Shown here in pieces: positions 34,072 through 42,252 of a DNA stretch of 64,000 bases (positions within the stretch are counted from its first letter, which is position 1; each line of letters starts with the position of its first letter). The notes below the pieces were generated by a model. The model made no database searches. It was not told the DNA's origin and saw only the letters and a list, made by a program, of their open reading frames with translations. This DNA comes from Corynebacterium sp. 13CS0277. Lineage in GTDB: Bacteria > Actinomycetota > Actinomycetes > Mycobacteriales > Mycobacteriaceae. The stretch lies in the NCBI RefSeq assembly GCF_002994655.1, contig NZ_PPDL01000010.1, forward strand, positions 1 to 64,000, written 5' to 3'. A program made the position numbers and the translations under genes.

Positions 34072-35403
34072 CTACCCCGCGGCGCCGACGATGCCGGAGC
34101 GGCGGCGGACGGCAAACACCCACTGACGCACCCCGGTCGCCGACAGGCTCAACACGAGCAGGAGATCGAGGCCTGCCTCCACGAGGTCGGCGGCCGAGAA
34201 GGTGTCGGCGGCGGTGAGGAAGGAGAGTTCCGCCACGCCGACGACGGTGGAGACGATGAGCAGCGCCAGGCGCGCCCACTTCCGGCGGCCCAGGGTCGCG
34301 AGATACAGCACGAGCTCCACGGCACTGATGCCGAGCATCGCGGCGCCGGCGAAGACCACCTCGTGGTCGACCTCCTGGCCCAGCCAGGGGATGCCGACAA
34401 GCAGCAGGGAGGCCACCGTTTTCAGGGCGATCACCATGCCCGCGAGCTGCAGTTGCTTCGGGGGAAGCTCCCGGTCGAGGACTTCCGCGCGGCTGTGGAT
34501 GAGCTCCGAGTGGGCGGCGGGGACGAGCCCCGCGTCGGCGGCGCGCGCGGCCGCGCCCGTGACATCAAGGACCGGCATGTTCCCGTCGGAGCGCACCGCG
34601 TCCCCGCCGCCGTTGCGGTCGTGGAAGGCGGTGGTGAAGTCTTCGATCACCTCGACGGTGGCGGCGTGGTCGGTGTAGCGGACGGTATCGATGATGTAGT
34701 CGCGTTCGGCGTCGATGTCCTCATCGATTTTGTGGGTGACCTGCAGGGTCCAGGTGCTCAAGCCGACGGAGGTGTCGAAAGTGCCGGCCGCCAGCCAGTC
34801 CACCCGGTGGCCGCCGGGCAGCCGCCACCCACCCGGCACCCGCCAGAAGCGCACGTGGTGGCGCTGCGCGGCGCTGCCGTCGACTTCCTGCTGGAAGGCG
34901 AAGTCCTGCTTGCGGCCGAAGAGAAACAGGCTACTGACGGGGGCCTCCGGGTAGGAGGTGCGCAGCAGGGAGGATTTCACGATCCCCAGCGAGGAGCGCA
35001 GGGTGATCTCGTCGGCCATGGTCCACCCGGCCCGCCGCATCGCGGCCACCACGTCCTCTGCGCTGCCTGTGAGCGCGAGGTTGACCGGGTCGCCGAGCAG
35101 CCCGTCGGAGGTTTTCGACCGGGCGAGGAAGTAGTCGGGGATGTACCAGGTGGTGAGCAGCTGGTGGAGTCGCGGCAGCGCCACATAGGTGAGCACCGCC
35201 CAAAACGCCACGAGGGCGACAATGGCATGCCACTGCCACACCAGCCCCGAGAGCAGCAGCAGGAGCGCGAACCAGAACGCCAGCACCAGGCCGGCGAGCA
35301 CAAACAGACTGTCCAGCAGCGAGTACACCCGCCCCAGCGACACCTGGGGGCGGCTGGGGCGGGAGTGGTACTCGGGGTAGTGCGCGGGAATGGGGTACGC
35401 CAT
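34072..35403 (-). CDS. Membrane protein with LssY_C-type domain
   Basis: 443 residues from ATG 35403. Two N-terminal helices (SLLDSLFVLAGLVLAFWFALLL and WHAIVALVAFWAVLTYVAL) are followed by a soluble domain of about 230 residues with the LssY_C pattern: FLFGRKQDFAFQQEVDGS and RHHVRFWRV, a block of conserved Arg/His/Trp. Three or four more helices follow. LssY_C proteins are uncharacterised; some are linked to membrane phospholipid phosphatases. It begins 35 bp after poxB on the same strand, so the two may be co-transcribed. A hairpin terminates it against the convergent secreted-protein gene. Confidence 0.75.
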   Translation of the reverse strand: MAYPIPAHYPEYHSRPSRPQVSLGRVYSLLDSLFVLAGLVLAFWFALLLLLSGLVWQWHAIVALVAFWAVLTYVALPRLHQLLTTWYIPDYFLARSKTSDGLLGDPVNLALTGSAEDVVAAMRRAGWTMADEITLRSSLGIVKSSLLRTSYPEAPVSSLFLFGRKQDFAFQQEVDGSAAQRHHVRFWRVPGGWRLPGGHRVDWLAAGTFDTSVGLSTWTLQVTHKIDEDIDAERDYIIDTVRYTDHAATVEVIEDFTTAFHDRNGGGDAVRSDGNMPVLDVTGAAARAADAGLVPAAHSELIHSRAEVLDRELPPKQLQLAGMVIALKTVASLLLVGIPWLGQEVDHEVVFAGAAMLGISAVELVLYLATLGRRKWARLALLIVSTVVGVAELSFLTAADTFSAADLVEAGLDLLLVLSLSATGVRQWVFAVRRRSGIVGAAG

Positions 35404-35438
35404 AAGGATTCAGCCTAAACCCGCGCGGGCGCGGACCT

Positions 35439-37172
35439 TTAAGGGCGGGGGATGTTGCGCAGGTTCGACTTCGCGAGGTCGTACATGCGGCCCACACCGC
35501 CGTCGAGGACGGTGCGCGTCGCGGCCTTGGTGAAGCCGAGCAGCTGCTCCATCGTGATGTTCGGCGGGATGGACAGCGCATTCGGGTCGGTGACGACGTC
35601 GATGAGCACCGGGCCCGGGTGCGCCAGCGCCGCCTTCAAGTCCTCTTCCACCTTCGCCGGGTCCGTGATGCGGATGTGGGCGATGCCGGCGCCGGCGGCG
35701 ATGGCCGCGTAGTCGACGTGCTGGTGGTCGGTCTGGAACTCGGGCAGGCCTTCGACGAGCATCTCCAGCTTCACCATGCCGAGGGAGGAGTTGTTGAACA
35801 CCACCATCTTGATGGGCAGTTCGTGCAGCTGCACCGTGAGCAGCTCACCCATGAGCATGCCCAAGCCGCCGTCGCCGCACATGGCCACCACCTGGCGGTT
35901 GCGGTCCTGCGCCTGCGCGCCGAGCGCCATGGGCAGGGCGTTGGCCATGGTGCCGTGGCGGAAGGAGCCCATGAGTTCGCGCTCGCCGGTGGGGTTGTTG
36001 ATGTAGCGGGCCGCCCACACGTTGCACATGCCGGTGTCGACGGTGAAGATCGCATCATCGTCGGCAAGCCGGTCGAGGACGTCGGCGACGTACTCGGGGT
36101 GGATGGGGGTGTGCTTCTCCACGTTCTTGGTGTAGGCGTCGACGACGTGGCGCAGCTTCTTCTCGTGCTCCTTGAGCATCTTGTCGAGGAAGCTGCGGTC
36201 GGTCTTTTCCTCAATGGAGGGCAGGATGTTGCTGATCGTGGCGGCCACGTCGCCGACGACGGGGTAGTGCACGGTCGTGCGGCGGCCAATGTGGGAGCCG
36301 TCGATGTCGACCTGGGCGACGTTCTTCGTCGGCAGGAAGGAGTTGTAGGGGAAGTCGGTGCCCAGCATGACGAGCAGGTCGGCGTCGAAGCAGGCGTCGT
36401 GGCAGGCGCCGTAGCCCAGCAGGCCGGACATGCCGACGTCGAAGGGGTTGTCGTGCTGGATGTACATCTTGCCGCCGAGGGCGTGGCCGATCGGGGACTT
36501 GATCTTCTCCGCCAGGGCGAGGACTTCCTCGCGGGCATGCGCGGCGCCGGCGCCGACGAAGAGGGTGACGGTCTTCGCCTCGTTGATAGCCTGCGCGAGC
36601 GCGGCCGCTTCCTCCGGGTGGGGGAACACCACGGGGCGGCGGGTCGACAGGGTGGAGTCGAGGTTCGTGCCCTCCTCCGCGTCCTGCATCGTCAGGTCGC
36701 CCGGCAGCACGAGCACGGACACGCCCTTGCCGGCCAGGGTGGACTGGAGTGCGTTGTGCAGGATGCGGGCGCCCTGCTCCGGGGAGTTCGCCAGCTCGCA
36801 GTAGCCGGAGCACTCCTGGAAGATGTGGGTGGGGTGGGTTTCCTGGAAGAAGTGGGAGCCGATCTGCACGCTGGGAATGTGGGAGGCGATCGCCAGCACC
36901 TTCGCCCCGTTGCGGTGCGAGTCGTACAGGCCCTGGATGAGGTGGGTGTTGCCCGGGCCGCAGGAGGCGGCGCACACGGCCAGCTGGCCGGTGGCGAGGG
37001 ATTCCGCGCCGGCGGCAAAGGCGGCGGCCTCTTCGTTACGGACGTGGACCCACTCGATACTGGACTGGCGGACGGCGTCCACGATCGGGTTGAGGGAATC
37101 GCCCACCAGGCCGTAGATGCGTTTGACGCCCTGGGCTTCGAGGGTTTTCACGATTTGTTCAGCGAACTTCAT
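35439..37172 (-). CDS. poxB: Pyruvate:quinone oxidoreductase (pyruvate oxidase type)
   Basis: 577 residues from ATG 37172-37170 with AGGAG 5 nt upstream. Thiamine-diphosphate enzyme with three domains: an N-terminal PYR domain (RIYGLVGDSLNPIVDA, the catalytic Glu in VHVRNEEAAAFAAGAES), a central FAD-binding domain, and a C-terminal PP domain with the Mg-ThDP motif GDGGLGMLMGELLT...NN. The C-terminal tail is of the membrane/quinone-interacting PoxB type. It decarboxylates pyruvate to acetate and CO2 and passes electrons to menaquinone. Location after phoRS and before thrE agrees with C. glutamicum pqo (poxB). About 250 bp upstream hold its control region and the tRNA terminator. Confidence 0.94.
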   Translation of the reverse strand: MKFAEQIVKTLEAQGVKRIYGLVGDSLNPIVDAVRQSSIEWVHVRNEEAAAFAAGAESLATGQLAVCAASCGPGNTHLIQGLYDSHRNGAKVLAIASHIPSVQIGSHFFQETHPTHIFQECSGYCELANSPEQGARILHNALQSTLAGKGVSVLVLPGDLTMQDAEEGTNLDSTLSTRRPVVFPHPEEAAALAQAINEAKTVTLFVGAGAAHAREEVLALAEKIKSPIGHALGGKMYIQHDNPFDVGMSGLLGYGACHDACFDADLLVMLGTDFPYNSFLPTKNVAQVDIDGSHIGRRTTVHYPVVGDVAATISNILPSIEEKTDRSFLDKMLKEHEKKLRHVVDAYTKNVEKHTPIHPEYVADVLDRLADDDAIFTVDTGMCNVWAARYINNPTGERELMGSFRHGTMANALPMALGAQAQDRNRQVVAMCGDGGLGMLMGELLTVQLHELPIKMVVFNNSSLGMVKLEMLVEGLPEFQTDHQHVDYAAIAAGAGIAHIRITDPAKVEEDLKAALAHPGPVLIDVVTDPNALSIPPNITMEQLLGFTKAATRTVLDGGVGRMYDLAKSNLRNIPRP

Positions 37173-37371
37173 GTCTGCTCCTAAAGTGTGTGTGCCGCGC
37201 CGGGTGAGACGCTCCCTCCTTTCTACGCCTGCGTGGGTGGGGTGTGGGGTGGCGTGCGCGGAGCTTCACACCTGCCAGGCAGTGTCGCCTGTGCCACGAA
37301 AGCGCTTGTCACGAGACCGCGTACACCCACGCCCCGCCCCACACCTTAGGTAAGTAATGAGGACATGAAAC

Positions 37372-37408
37372 AAGCCCCGGACCAGCCGCAAAGCATGGTC
37401 CGGGGCTT
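37372..37408 (-). terminator. Hairpin terminator downstream of tRNA-Thr
   Basis: AAGCCCCGGACCA (37372-37384) and TGGTCCGGGGCTT (37396-37408) are perfect 13-bp complements with an 11-nt loop. On the minus strand it starts 12 nt after the tRNA 3' end and is followed by GTTTC, a weak T tract. Confidence 0.8.
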
Positions 37409-37419
37409 ATGGAAAAGTG

Positions 37420-37492
37420 AGCTGAAGATGGGACTCGAACCCACAACCTACGGTTTACAAGACCGTTGCGCTACCAATTGCGCCACTCCAGC
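37420..37492 (-). tRNA. tRNA-Thr (anticodon UGU)
   Basis: On the minus strand a 73-nt cloverleaf runs from GCTGGAG to CTTCAGC plus discriminator T. The acceptor stem is 7 bp with one G-T pair, the D arm is GCGCAATTGGTAGCGC, the anticodon arm ACGGT-CTTGTAA-ACCGT gives anticodon TGT, and the T arm is GTGGG-TTCGAGT-CCCAT. CCA is not encoded. It decodes ACA (and by wobble ACG). It is followed by a strong hairpin. Confidence 0.95.
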
Positions 37493-37606
37493 ACCGCCCA
37501 CGGCGCGTGGGCGAGGAACATCGTAGCGCACTCCCCGCGGCCGGGGCGACCCATGTACCATGACACTTCCGCTTCATCAGCATCAGCCCACCGTGTGAGA
37601 GTCCCC

Positions 37607-39019
37607 GTGTTCCAGCGCTTGAAGAACTATGTGACCGGCGGAAACGCCGCCACGATTGACGTGGTGAAGGCGGCCCCGCCGCCCAGCCCCCTCGCCCCGG
37701 TCGACCTGACCGACCCCGTCCAGGTCAGCGGCGTCATGGATTTGGCGGCCCGCATCGGCGACATTCTGCTGTCCTCCGGGACGGGCAACAACGACGCCAA
37801 GGCCCACATCAAAGCGGTCGCGAGCGCCTACGGCCTGCTCTACACCCACGTCGACATCACGCTGAACACCATCACGATCTTCGCGCACATCGGCGTCGAG
37901 AAACGCCCCGTGAGCGTGTTCCGAGTCGTCCGCCGGCTGAGCATCGACTTCTCCAAGCTCAGTGAGGTCGACCGCCTCATCCGCTCCATCCAGGCGGGCG
38001 CGACCCCGCCCGACGTCGCGGAACGCACCCTCGACGACCTCATGGCCGCCCCGCCGCCCTTCGGGTTCCGCACCTCCCTGTTCGGCTGGGCGCTGCTCGC
38101 CGGTGCGGTCGCCGTCCTCCTCGGCGGCGGCGCCCTCGTCAGCGTCATCTCCTTCCTCTCCGCGATCGTCATCATGGGCGGCTCCGCCTGGCTGGACGCC
38201 CGCGGGTTGCCGCCCTTTTTCCAAAACATCTTCGGCGGCTTCATCGCCACCGTGCCAGCGGCCATCATGTACCGCTGGGCACAACAGTCCGGGGTGGAAC
38301 TCGCGCCGGGGCAGATCATCGCCTCCGGCATCGTCGTCATGCTCGCGGGCCTCACCCTGGTCCAAGCCATCCAGGACGGCATCACCGGCGCCCCGGTCAC
38401 CGCCTCCGCGCGGTTTTTCGAAACGATCATGATGACCGGCGGCATCGTCGCCGGCGTCGTCCTCGGCATCGAAACCTCCGCTGCGCTCGGCATCACGCTG
38501 CCCGTCTACGAGTCGGCCACCTCCATCGGGTTTTCCTCCGCGGGCGTGAAAGTCATCTCCGGGGCGCTCGCCTCCGCCGGCTTCGCGATCGCCTGCTACT
38601 CCGAGTGGGGCTCCGTGTGGGTGTCCGGCATGACGGCCGCCGCCGGCTCCTTCATCTACTACTTCGCGCTCGTGCCGCTCGGAGTGGGGCCCGTCGTCGG
38701 TGTCGGCATCGCCGCCACCGTCATCGGGCTCGCCGGCGGTTTGCTGGCCCGCCGCTTCCAAATCCCCCCACTGATCACCGCCGTGGCGGGCATTACGCCC
38801 CTGCTGCCGGGGTTGTCGATCTACCGCGGCATGTACGCGATGATGCACGACCAGCTGCTGGTGAGCTACAAGCTCCTCGTCGTGGCCTTGGGCACTGCCT
38901 CCGCCCTGGCGGCGGGCGTGGTGCTCGGCGAATGGGTGGCCCGCAAGCTGCGCCGCCCGCCGACGTTCAACCCCTACCGGCGCTTCCGCCGCCGGAAGAA
39001 GTCGGCGTTTTCCGCGTAG
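37607..39019 (+). CDS. thrE: Threonine/serine exporter
   Basis: 470 residues from GTG 37607, which aligns with the start of C. glutamicum ThrE; ATG 37553 would add 18 residues. The N-terminal soluble domain of about 150 residues contains KAAPPPSPLAPVDLTDP, AARIGDILLSSGTGNNDA, AYGLLYTHVDITLNTITIF and FSKLSEVDRLIRSIQAGATPP, nearly identical to ThrE. About ten helices follow with GITGAPVTASARFFET and AGITPLLPGLSIYRGMYA, then LGEWVARKLRRPP. It exports L-threonine and L-serine using the proton motive force. It is followed by the Lys/Ala-tailed protein and otsA, as in C. glutamicum. Confidence 0.94.
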   Translation: MFQRLKNYVTGGNAATIDVVKAAPPPSPLAPVDLTDPVQVSGVMDLAARIGDILLSSGTGNNDAKAHIKAVASAYGLLYTHVDITLNTITIFAHIGVEKRPVSVFRVVRRLSIDFSKLSEVDRLIRSIQAGATPPDVAERTLDDLMAAPPPFGFRTSLFGWALLAGAVAVLLGGGALVSVISFLSAIVIMGGSAWLDARGLPPFFQNIFGGFIATVPAAIMYRWAQQSGVELAPGQIIASGIVVMLAGLTLVQAIQDGITGAPVTASARFFETIMMTGGIVAGVVLGIETSAALGITLPVYESATSIGFSSAGVKVISGALASAGFAIACYSEWGSVWVSGMTAAAGSFIYYFALVPLGVGPVVGVGIAATVIGLAGGLLARRFQIPPLITAVAGITPLLPGLSIYRGMYAMMHDQLLVSYKLLVVALGTASALAAGVVLGEWVARKLRRPPTFNPYRRFRRRKKSAFSA

Positions 39020-39090
39020 GGTAAACTTCTCCCCCGTCCACCCCTATGCCGCACACCCTGCGGCAGTTTGAGGATTTTCTAGGAGCACCC

Positions 39091-39438
39091 GTGCCGCCGA
39101 AGGTCACCGATACCCGCAACAATTCCGCCGAATCCCTCCACGCCGTCGCGGAGGAAACCGCTGCCGCCGCGCGCCGGATTGTGGCCACCTACTCGGATGA
39201 CTTCTTCGACTTCGCCACCCTCGCCTGCATGCTCGGGGTGGAGCTGAAAGACCTGCGCTACGGGCCGATCGCCGCCGAGCACGCCGAAGCCCAGGCCCCG
39301 AAGAAGGCCACCAAGAAGGCCGCGAAGAAGACCACAAAGAAGGCGACCAAGAAGGCCGCGAAGAAGACGACGAAGAAGGCCACCAAGAAGGCGGCGAAGA
39401 AGACCACAAAGAAAGCGGCCAAGAAGGCCGCCGACTAG
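39091..39438 (+). CDS. Small protein with histone-H1-like Lys/Ala/Thr tail
   Basis: 115 residues from GTG 39091, chosen because AGGAG is exactly 5 nt upstream; ATG 39046 is in frame but has no ribosome site. The N-terminal about 70 residues are a helical, mildly acidic domain (SAESLHAVAEETAAAARRIVATYSDDFFDFATLACMLGV). The last 45 residues are a KKATKKAAKKTT repeat, a strongly basic tail like that of histone H1 or actinobacterial HU/Hlp tails that bind DNA or RNA. A similarly placed small gene lies between thrE and otsA in C. glutamicum (from memory). A nucleoid- or ribosome-associated role is plausible but unproven. Confidence 0.8.
   Translation: MPPKVTDTRNNSAESLHAVAEETAAAARRIVATYSDDFFDFATLACMLGVELKDLRYGPIAAEHAEAQAPKKATKKAAKKTTKKATKKAAKKTTKKATKKAAKKTTKKAAKKAAD
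39301..39435 (+). repeat. Lys/Ala/Thr codon repeat encoding a basic tail
   Basis: About 135 bp of AAG-rich tandem units encoding KKATKKAAKKTT-like blocks, three nearly full copies of a 14-residue period and a shortened last one. Repeats of this type often vary in length between strains. Confidence 0.8.
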
Positions 39439-39457
39439 GCACGAAGGAGCTGTCGCT

Positions 39458-40873
39458 GTGGCTGCGGGCGGGCACGATTTCGTCGTCGTCGCGAACCGAC
39501 TGCCGGTCGACATTCACGTCGCACCGGACGGGTCGACGCAGGTCACAGCCAGCCCCGGGGGGTTGGTGACCGCACTGCAACCCGTGCTCGCCGCACGCCG
39601 CGGCTGCTGGGTCGGGTGGCCCGGCACCACCGAGCCCCTCCCCGAGGACTTCACCTCCCCGGCGGACTTCCACGTCGTCCCCGTCGGCCTGTCGACCCGC
39701 GACTTCGAAGAATTCTACGAGGGGTTCTCCAACGCCACCCTGTGGCCGCTGTACCACGACCTCATCGTCACCCCCACCTACAACTCCGACTGGTGGGACA
39801 CCTTCCGGCACGTCAACGAACGTTTCGCGCGGGCCGCCGCCGAAGTCGCCGCGCCCGGCGCGACCGTGTGGGTGCAGGACTACCAGCTGCACCTCGTGCC
39901 GAGCATCATCAAACTGCTCCGCCCCGATGTCACCGTCGGCTTCTTCCTCCACATCCCTTTCCCCGCGCCCGAGCTGTTCCGGCAACTGCCCTGGCGCGAC
40001 GAGCTCCTCCGGGGGCTGCTCGGCGCGGACCTCATCGGCTGCCACGTGCCCACCTCGGCACGCAACCTCCTCCAGGCCGCCGCCCACTCCCACGGCGCGG
40101 GCGTCACCAGCGTCGACGTGGCCGACAATCCGGGGCCCCGGCAGCCCGCCGGCACCATCACCACCGCCGGCCGCCGCGTCCGCGTCGGCGCCTACCCCAT
40201 CAGCATCGACTCTGCCGCCATGACCGCTGCTGCCGCCGCAGCCGCACCGCTGCCGGTGCTGCCGGGCGACCCGCACATCATGCTCGGCGTCGACCGCCTC
40301 GACTACACCAAAGGCATCCTGCAGCGGCTCGCCGCCTTCGAGGAACTCCTCGCCGCAGGCGCCGCCGACAACACCGTCCTCATCCAGATCGCCACCCCCT
40401 CCCGGGAACGCATCGACGACTACCAGCGCACCCGCGCCGAGGTCGAACAGGCCGTGGGCCGCATCAACGGCCTCTACGGGGCGGTCGGCGCCCCGAAAGT
40501 GCACTACGTGCACCGCAACCTCCCCCGCGAAGAACTCGTCTCCTACTACCGGCACGCGGACGTCATGCTCGTCACCCCCTTCAAAGACGGCATGAACCTC
40601 GTGGCGAAGGAATACGTCGCCTGCCACCCGGACGGCACCGGGGCGCTCGTGCTCTCGGAGTTCGCCGGCGCGGCCGAGGAACTCTCCCGGGCCTACCTGT
40701 GCAACCCCTTCGACCGGGACGACATCAAAGCACAAATGCTCGCAGCCCTGGCCGCCACCGCCGACCGCGGCCCCCAGGCCCGCATGCGGGACATGCACGC
40801 CCAGGTCACCGCCTGCGACGTCAACCTGTGGGCCACCAGCTTCCTGCGGGACCTGGCCGCCCGGGGCGAGTAG
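39458..40873 (+). CDS. otsA: Trehalose-6-phosphate synthase
   Basis: 471 residues from GTG 39458 with AAGGAG 9 nt upstream, 19 bp after the basic-tail gene. GT20 family marks: [10 protein letters not shown], the Arg/Gly pocket [52 protein letters not shown], and [17 protein letters not shown] with the Glu contacting the nucleotide sugar. It makes trehalose-6-phosphate from UDP-glucose (or GDP-glucose) and glucose-6-phosphate. With the nearby otsB it supplies trehalose for osmoprotection and, in mycolata, for trehalose mycolates of the envelope. Confidence 0.96.
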   Translation: MAAGGHDFVVVANRLPVDIHVAPDGSTQVTASPGGLVTALQPVLAARRGCWVGWPGTTEPLPEDFTSPADFHVVPVGLSTRDFEEFYEGFSNATLWPLYHDLIVTPTYNSDWWDTFRHVNERFARAAAEVAAPGATVWVQDYQLHLVPSIIKLLRPDVTVGFFLHIPFPAPELFRQLPWRDELLRGLLGADLIGCHVPTSARNLLQAAAHSHGAGVTSVDVADNPGPRQPAGTITTAGRRVRVGAYPISIDSAAMTAAAAAAAPLPVLPGDPHIMLGVDRLDYTKGILQRLAAFEELLAAGAADNTVLIQIATPSRERIDDYQRTRAEVEQAVGRINGLYGAVGAPKVHYVHRNLPREELVSYYRHADVMLVTPFKDGMNLVAKEYVACHPDGTGALVLSEFAGAAEELSRAYLCNPFDRDDIKAQMLAALAATADRGPQARMRDMHAQVTACDVNLWATSFLRDLAARGE

Positions 40874-40914
40874 TGTCACAAGCATCAACCCCCCACTATT
40901 TGAGGAGGAAGCCC

Positions 40915-41373
40915 ATGCGGCGCGCCCTGCTACTACTCGTGCCCGCCCTGGTTGCCGCGGGCTGCGCCCGCGACACCCCCATCGACAACATCACCTGGCA
41001 GATCACCGACGTCTACCAGGCCGGCTACCCCAGTGAGGTCCCCACCGACACGATCGTCGTGCCGCGGATGACCTTCGGGCACACCTCCATCGTCGGCGAT
41101 ACCGGGTGCGCGCCCTTCCACGCCCACATCACCTACCTCGACGAGCACGGCAACACCGCCGCGCCGCTGGAGGCACCCACCGTCGCCATCACGGACCTCC
41201 GCGTCGACTCCCTCCGCGAGGGCTGCGTCGGCCGCGGCCGTTTCCTCCACGACTCCCTCGTCGACCTGCTCCCCCACCAGTTCAACATCACCCGGGAGGC
41301 CGGCAGCCTGCTGCTCACGCAGGCGGACGTCGCGGTTGATGCGCCCGCCCTCAGGATGGTGAATTCCCAATGA
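40915..41373 (+). CDS. Lipoprotein between otsA and otsB
   Basis: 152 residues from ATG 40915 with GAGGAGGA 7-9 nt upstream. The signal ends LVAAGC (Cys17), a lipobox. The mature part starts DNITWQITDVY, has PRMTFGHTSIVGDTGCAPFHA and two further Cys, and looks like a beta-rich META/HslJ-type domain in outline. The stop overlaps the otsB ATG (ATGA), so it is translationally coupled to trehalose synthesis. A hypothetical gene occupies the same slot in C. glutamicum (from memory), arguing for a conserved envelope role linked to trehalose. Function unknown. Confidence 0.8.
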   Translation: MRRALLLLVPALVAAGCARDTPIDNITWQITDVYQAGYPSEVPTDTIVVPRMTFGHTSIVGDTGCAPFHAHITYLDEHGNTAAPLEAPTVAITDLRVDSLREGCVGRGRFLHDSLVDLLPHQFNITREAGSLLLTQADVAVDAPALRMVNSQ

Positions 41374-42134
41374 CCACCCCCGTGACCGACTTTGACGACC
41401 TTGAACCGCTCAATCGCGCACTGGCAGCGGACACGCTGCTGTTCGTCTGCGACTTCGACGGCACCATCGCCGAGTTCAGCACCGATCCGATGAACGTGCC
41501 CGTCAACGCCGACGCCATCGCCGCCCTGCGGCGCCTGGGCGAGCACCCGGACACGGAGGTCGTGATCCTCTCCGGGCGGGACTACGCCGGCCTGAAAACC
41601 GTCAGTGGGCTCTCCGCCCCAGTGCGGCTCGTCGGCTCCCACGGGGCGGAAGATGGCGGCCCCGCAGGCGAACTCACCGACGCACAGCGGGAACGCCTCG
41701 ACGCCGTCACCGCCGACCTTGAGGCCCTGTGCGCCCGCTACCCCGGCTCCTTCGTCGAGCACAAACCCTTCCACCGGGTCGTCCACACCCGCGCCGTGCC
41801 CGAGCACGAAGACACCATCCTCGCCCAGGCGGAAACCATGGGCCAGGGGCTCAAACACATGCGGGGCAAATGCATCGTGGAATTTTCCGCCCTGGCCACG
41901 ACCAAAGGCACCTGGGTGAACGACCAGCGCACCGCCATGGAGAACGCCACCGGGCACCCGGTGCCAGTGATCTACATCGGTGATGACGTCACCGACGAAG
42001 ACGCCTTCTCCGTGCTGCGCGCCGGCGACGTTGGCATCAAGGTCGGCGACGGGGCGACCGCCGCCGCCTACCGGGTCGATGGCGTGCCGGAGGCCGCCCG
42101 GTTCCTCACCTACTGCGCCCGCACCCGCGGGTGA
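41370..42134 (+). CDS. otsB: Trehalose-6-phosphate phosphatase
   Basis: 254 residues from ATG 41370, overlapping the lipoprotein stop. HAD-superfamily motifs: nucleophile Asp28 and general acid Asp30 in FVCDFDGTIAEFS, motif II Ser in VVILSGRD, and motifs III/IV with KGTWVNDQ and YIGDDVTDEDAF. It dephosphorylates trehalose-6-phosphate to trehalose, completing the OtsAB pathway begun at 39458. A strong hairpin follows the stop. Confidence 0.95.
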   Translation: MTTPVTDFDDLEPLNRALAADTLLFVCDFDGTIAEFSTDPMNVPVNADAIAALRRLGEHPDTEVVILSGRDYAGLKTVSGLSAPVRLVGSHGAEDGGPAGELTDAQRERLDAVTADLEALCARYPGSFVEHKPFHRVVHTRAVPEHEDTILAQAETMGQGLKHMRGKCIVEFSALATTKGTWVNDQRTAMENATGHPVPVIYIGDDVTDEDAFSVLRAGDVGIKVGDGATAAAYRVDGVPEAARFLTYCARTRG

Positions 42135-42147
42135 GAACTACCCCCGC

Positions 42148-42168
42148 CCGCAGCCCGCTGGGCTGCGG
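42148..42168 (+). terminator. Hairpin after otsB
   Basis: CCGCAGCCC (42148-42156), loop GCT, GGGCTGCGG (42160-42168): a perfect 9-bp stem 14 nt after the otsB stop. No T run follows, so it may slow or end transcription only with help, or protect the mRNA 3' end. Confidence 0.5.
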
Positions 42169-42186
42169 CAACGGGGCTAAACGACA

Positions 42187-42220
42187 TCAACTGACAACGT
42201 TTTCACCGTTTTTCAGTTGA
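42187..42220. promoter_or_regulatory. Inverted-repeat operator candidate (Zur-like) before metal importer
   Basis: TCAACTGA (42187-42194) and TCAGTTGA (42213-42220) form an 8-bp inverted repeat. Inside it TGACAACGTTTTCA (42192-42205) is itself a near-palindrome close to the actinobacterial Zur consensus TGAAAATxATTTTCA but one base shorter. It lies 33-66 bp upstream of the metal-binding lipoprotein gene, a typical position for zinc-responsive repression. Confidence 0.5.
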
Positions 42221-42252
42221 CATCTTTTTTCGCCAGCGGTTTGCTGGGGGCC

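Noticed and set aside
39616..40914. Upstream extension of the otsA-otsB lipoprotein frame
   Set aside because: It lies in an alternative frame of otsA and is Arg/Pro-rich; ATG 40915 has a perfect ribosome site and starts a lipoprotein signal.
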